From Oscillospiraceae bacterium (GTDB lineage: Bacteria > Bacillota > Clostridia > UMGS1810): a stretch of 64,000 nt of DNA. The notes beneath the pieces were generated by a model, which made no database searches, was not told the DNA's origin, and saw nothing but the letters and a program-made list of their open reading frames with translations. The DNA lies in contig SVJH01000008.1 of assembly GCA_015069095.1 (NCBI GenBank), forward strand, positions 20,269-84,268, written 5' to 3'. Below, one piece after another: positions 60,712 to 64,000 of the stretch. How positions within the stretch are numbered: the first letter of the stretch is position 1; the number at the start of each line of letters is the position of its first letter. Both the position numbers and the translations under genes were made by a program.

Positions 60712-63700
60712 ATGGGATACTTTAGCGAATATATAAAAGAAAAAAGAAATGAAACTTCTAATAACGAATCAAACAAACAAGGAACAAGCGGATTTAAGCA
60801 GTATAGTGATTTAAGGAAAAAAGGTTATGACCCTATTCAAGCCAAAGATTATTTAGATATTAACTTTGATACACTACAATCTGATATGACATCACTAAAT
60901 GATACGATAAAGTCTGTTTATGGTGGTTGGCAGCCGAAATCAACAATGAAAAGTACACGTTCATCTATTCAAAATATATATGACCGACTTGGCAAGTATG
61001 AAGAGTTTTATGGCGCAGATGAAAATATAACAAAGATAAGAAATTCATATAAAAGTGTGCTTGATGATTGGGATGATTTGTCGAAATATTATGGTGGGTT
61101 TAAATCTAAAGATGCGTATAATAAGGCAAAAAAAGCAAACGAAGAATACCAAAAAGTTTTAAATGAAGATTTAGGTAGTTTGAAATATAAAAAAGGTCAA
61201 ACAAAAAAGATTTTGGATGAAGCTGAGAAGTATGAGAAAGAAGTACAAAATGTTTTGCCAAATGGTGTAACAAGAGCACCCAATAATCCGAATACATTAA
61301 AAAGCATAATAACTGAAAAAACGAAGGCAAGAGACGATTTCCTTAAAAGTCATGGTTATGGTAGCATCGAAGAACTAAGAGAAGATTACACGAAACAGAA
61401 TGCATATTTTAACAGGGCATTAAATGTACAGCAGAAAAATCTTTTATCTAAAGTGAGTGACGAAACAAGTGAATTTTATGACAAAGATTTTGATGAATTG
61501 TCAAAATACAATAAAGATAAGGGATATTCGTTTTGGTCGGAAAGTAATGAAAAACGAATTTATGACTATATAAATGCAGATGAAGACACAAGACTTGATA
61601 TGGTAGGAGATATAAATAGTTCTGCGGATGCTTTTATTATAACTGCAGGATATCAATATATGACTGATGATGAAATAAAAACTTACAATTATTATTTTAA
61701 TAAGTTTGGGGATAAAGAAGCAAGAAAATATCTTGATTCATTCAAAGAAGAACTTAGCAATAGACATGCGCGAGAAAGATTTGAAGGAATAAAGGGCAAT
61801 ACGGCAAAAGAATTATTATTTGGAGCAGAAGCCGGATTTGACCAATTTGTGAACGGTTTGGTTAATGCATTTAATACTAAGGATGATTATATTCCTGTAA
61901 ATTCCACTCAACAACTTTCAGGTATGGTAAGAGAAGACCTTTCTGAGCGACATGGTGGTTGGGGTACTGTACCTTATGATTTAATCAACACAACAAGTAA
62001 TATGTTACCTTCTGTTTTAACAAGTACGGCAATTACTTATGCATCAGGTAATCCTGTTTTAGGTTCTGCAATCGGTACAAGCACAATGGGTGTATCCGCA
62101 TCAGGTAATGCATATCAGGAAATGCTTAATCTTGGTTATGATAAAGGACAAGCCAGAACATATGCAAACCTTGTTGGAGCATCGGAATCATTATTACAGT
62201 ATGCACTTGGTGGTATTGGTAAACTTGGAGGCACAAGTGCAAGATTTTCTAAAATGGTATCAGGCATAGACAACGGACTTGCAAAATTTGCTATTCGCTT
62301 TGGTGGAAGTATGGCATCAGAAGGTATAGAAGAAGCCGTACAAGAAGTATTAACTCCTATGTTTAAAAATTATGCTGCAGGGTATGACACAGGCGAAAAA
62401 ATAGATTGGGGCGAAGTTGTTTATTCAGGTTTACTTGGTGCTATGTCAGGTGGTTTATGGGAAGGTGGACCTGCAATATCTAATGCAAGAGCAGAAGTGC
62501 ACACAGGAAAGAACATCAAAACCAACGAGCGAGTAAGTGATATGTTTGACCTTGCGAACAATCCTGAAATAGCCGAAGCATATGAAACCTACACAAGATA
62601 TGCTAAAAAAGGAATAACTGCAGACAACGTAACCAACGCACAACTTGGCAGACTATATAACGAAGTTAAATCTGATGCAGTAGAAAAAATGAATTCTAAA
62701 AATTCTACCGATGAGCAGAGAGCAAGTGGAATGCAAACACTTGGAAAATTGGCTCTTATGAAAACCGAAAACACAATTGCCAAAGAGAAAAACAAACTCA
62801 ATGTAGGCGAAGAAACAAAGGTAACTGAAACAGGAGAAGCCGTAGACATTAAAGCATTAAAAGTAAAAGGCGAAGACGTTGTTTTAAATACTGAAAAAGG
62901 CGAAGTATCTACAGATAAAATTACTCTTGCCGATACAGATGCAGACATTGTTGCTCATGCGAAAGTAATTGCAAGAACAGATGGCGAGGATGTTGCAAAC
63001 CTATTTCTTTCTCAATATAATGGCGAAACAAATATTGATGAATACGCAAACTCATTCAATCTTACTGTGGCTTATGCGAAGAATGATTTTAGGTTTAATC
63101 AAATTCTTGAAAACAAAGGCAAACTTTCTACAGACCAAGTAAACACAATTTATGCCGAAGCAAGAAAAATTGCAGTTGCAGAAAACGAAAAAGCCATTGC
63201 TGAACTTAATAAGAAGATGGCAGACGGAAAATTCTACAAAGGAATTATTGACGAATCTGTTATTAACTATGGCGAAGAAGATGTTGAAGGAAAAGTTAAG
63301 TGGACATCACTTAATTCAAGACAAAGACAAGCCGTAACATTCATTAAAGGTTTTGCACAGGCAACAGGAATGAATGTGGCATTTGTCGCAAACAATCCAA
63401 AATACAACGGTAAATACGATAAGGAAACAAATACTATTACCATTAACCTTGACGAAGGTGGATTTGATGCAATAAAAAATATTGAAGAAACCATCATTCC
63501 TACAATGTCACACGAAACAACACATTGGATGAAAAACAAATCTCCTGAATTGTGGGAAAATCTAAATAACATTGTATTTTCTACTCTTACAGAGCACTAC
63601 AATTCAAACAAAGATTTAAAACTAAAAAAGGCATTGGTAGAAGTTATTGATGGTAAAACATATACCGATGAAGAATTGAAATCAAGAACTGTTACAAAAG

Positions 63701-64000
63701 ATGACTTGATTGATGCCGAATACTATAGATTGGCAGACAAAGCTAAAAAAGATGGCAAAAAAGTTGATGCAGCTAAATTATATGATACGGCAAAAGAAGA
63801 AATAATTGCAAGGGCCTGTGAAGACATTCTTTCTATGAGTGAGCAAGGAAGAAAGATATTCAAATCACTTTCGGAATCCGAGCAGAAAACTCTTGTAGAA
63901 AAGATAAAAGCAATTATAAATGACCTTATAAATTGGGTAGATGACCTTCTTCATTCTTATAAAGCAACATCAAAAGAAGCACAAATAATGCGAGAATATA
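60712..64000 (+). CDS. Giant virion protein with HExxH metallopeptidase (polyvalent-like), partial
   Basis: ATG 60712 after AAGGATGTGAG; open to the window edge (at least 1,096 residues). N-terminal 380 residues are coiled and charged. A Gly/Ala-rich, weakly hydrophobic stretch lies at about 420-600 (SNMLPSVLTSTAITYASGN; SEGIEEAVQEVLTP). Near 934-938 the motif HETTH (in MSHETTHWMK) is a zincin active site, with acids at 1029, 1030 and 1037 as third-ligand candidates. Phage polyvalent proteins have such peptidase domains and are injected with DNA. I infer host-protein cleavage or cell-wall entry. Confidence 0.72.
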   Translation, partial: MGYFSEYIKEKRNETSNNESNKQGTSGFKQYSDLRKKGYDPIQAKDYLDINFDTLQSDMTSLNDTIKSVYGGWQPKSTMKSTRSSIQNIYDRLGKYEEFYGADENITKIRNSYKSVLDDWDDLSKYYGGFKSKDAYNKAKKANEEYQKVLNEDLGSLKYKKGQTKKILDEAEKYEKEVQNVLPNGVTRAPNNPNTLKSIITEKTKARDDFLKSHGYGSIEELREDYTKQNAYFNRALNVQQKNLLSKVSDETSEFYDKDFDELSKYNKDKGYSFWSESNEKRIYDYINADEDTRLDMVGDINSSADAFIITAGYQYMTDDEIKTYNYYFNKFGDKEARKYLDSFKEELSNRHARERFEGIKGNTAKELLFGAEAGFDQFVNGLVNAFNTKDDYIPVNSTQQLSGMVREDLSERHGGWGTVPYDLINTTSNMLPSVLTSTAITYASGNPVLGSAIGTSTMGVSASGNAYQEMLNLGYDKGQARTYANLVGASESLLQYALGGIGKLGGTSARFSKMVSGIDNGLAKFAIRFGGSMASEGIEEAVQEVLTPMFKNYAAGYDTGEKIDWGEVVYSGLLGAMSGGLWEGGPAISNARAEVHTGKNIKTNERVSDMFDLANNPEIAEAYETYTRYAKKGITADNVTNAQLGRLYNEVKSDAVEKMNSKNSTDEQRASGMQTLGKLALMKTENTIAKEKNKLNVGEETKVTETGEAVDIKALKVKGEDVVLNTEKGEVSTDKITLADTDADIVAHAKVIARTDGEDVANLFLSQYNGETNIDEYANSFNLTVAYAKNDFRFNQILENKGKLSTDQVNTIYAEARKIAVAENEKAIAELNKKMADGKFYKGIIDESVINYGEEDVEGKVKWTSLNSRQRQAVTFIKGFAQATGMNVAFVANNPKYNGKYDKETNTITINLDEGGFDAIKNIEETIIPTMSHETTHWMKNKSPELWENLNNIVFSTLTEHYNSNKDLKLKKALVEVIDGKTYTDEELKSRTVTKDDLIDAEYYRLADKAKKDGKKVDAAKLYDTAKEEIIARACEDILSMSEQGRKIFKSLSESEQKTLVEKIKAIINDLINWVDDLLHSYKATSKEAQIMREY

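Overview
The window reads as AT-rich Firmicutes DNA, most likely a Clostridia-type bacterium. The evidence is low GC, GGAGG-type ribosome sites with many TTG and GTG starts, a HisZ/short-HisG ATP-phosphoribosyltransferase pair, a PHP-type histidinol phosphatase, an SLH domain and a Prp protease. It is a stretch of chromosome caught between two different prophages.

1-18.0 kb: right part of prophage 1, all on the + strand, in the order of a long-tailed siphovirus. It runs from the end of the large terminase through portal, minor capsid protein (with a toxin-like C-terminal domain and a small partner gene), scaffold, major capsid, connectors, major tail protein, tail chaperones, a Com-like zinc finger, tape measure, distal tail and Gp37-like proteins, a fibre-like protein and a second major-tail-like protein with an added beta-rich module, to a lysis set (M15 peptidase, papain-like peptidase with SLH domain, holin). 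Its integrase and early genes lie left of the window.

18.0-22.5 kb: host DNA with a palindromic intergenic repeat, a minus-strand pair (PfkB sugar kinase fused to an AraC DNA-binding domain, then a nucleoside hydrolase), a GH123-like glycoside hydrolase, and a tRNA-Leu/tRNA-Asp unit.

22.5-30.8 kb: one compact minus-strand operon, hisZ-G-D-C-B-H-A-F-IE plus a PHP phosphatase, which covers the whole histidine pathway. A near-consensus promoter lies directly upstream with almost no leader.

30.9-31.5 kb: a 203-bp tandem repeat (two copies and a partial third). Every copy contains the last 17 bases of a tRNA gene, and the third continues into the tRNA 3' end that forms the left attachment site of prophage 2.

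31.5-64 kb: prophage 2. It has a minus-strand integrase, a probable small RNA, a LexA-like repressor and accessory genes. The + strand early region holds HD hydrolase, Rad52-type annealing protein, NinB-like, HNH-like, SSB, DnaD-like, RusA and two methyltransferases, followed by a dense run of small genes. The late region holds TerS, TerL with a 5-base interruption in its Walker A codons, a large portal, Prp protease, scaffold, capsid, fibre, amidase, holins and large tail/ejection proteins. No tape measure is present, so a short-tailed podovirus-like virion is likely. The last gene, cut by the window edge, is a very large protein with an HExxH metallopeptidase motif, resembling phage polyvalent proteins. 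All functions are read from sequence alone; no database search was run.
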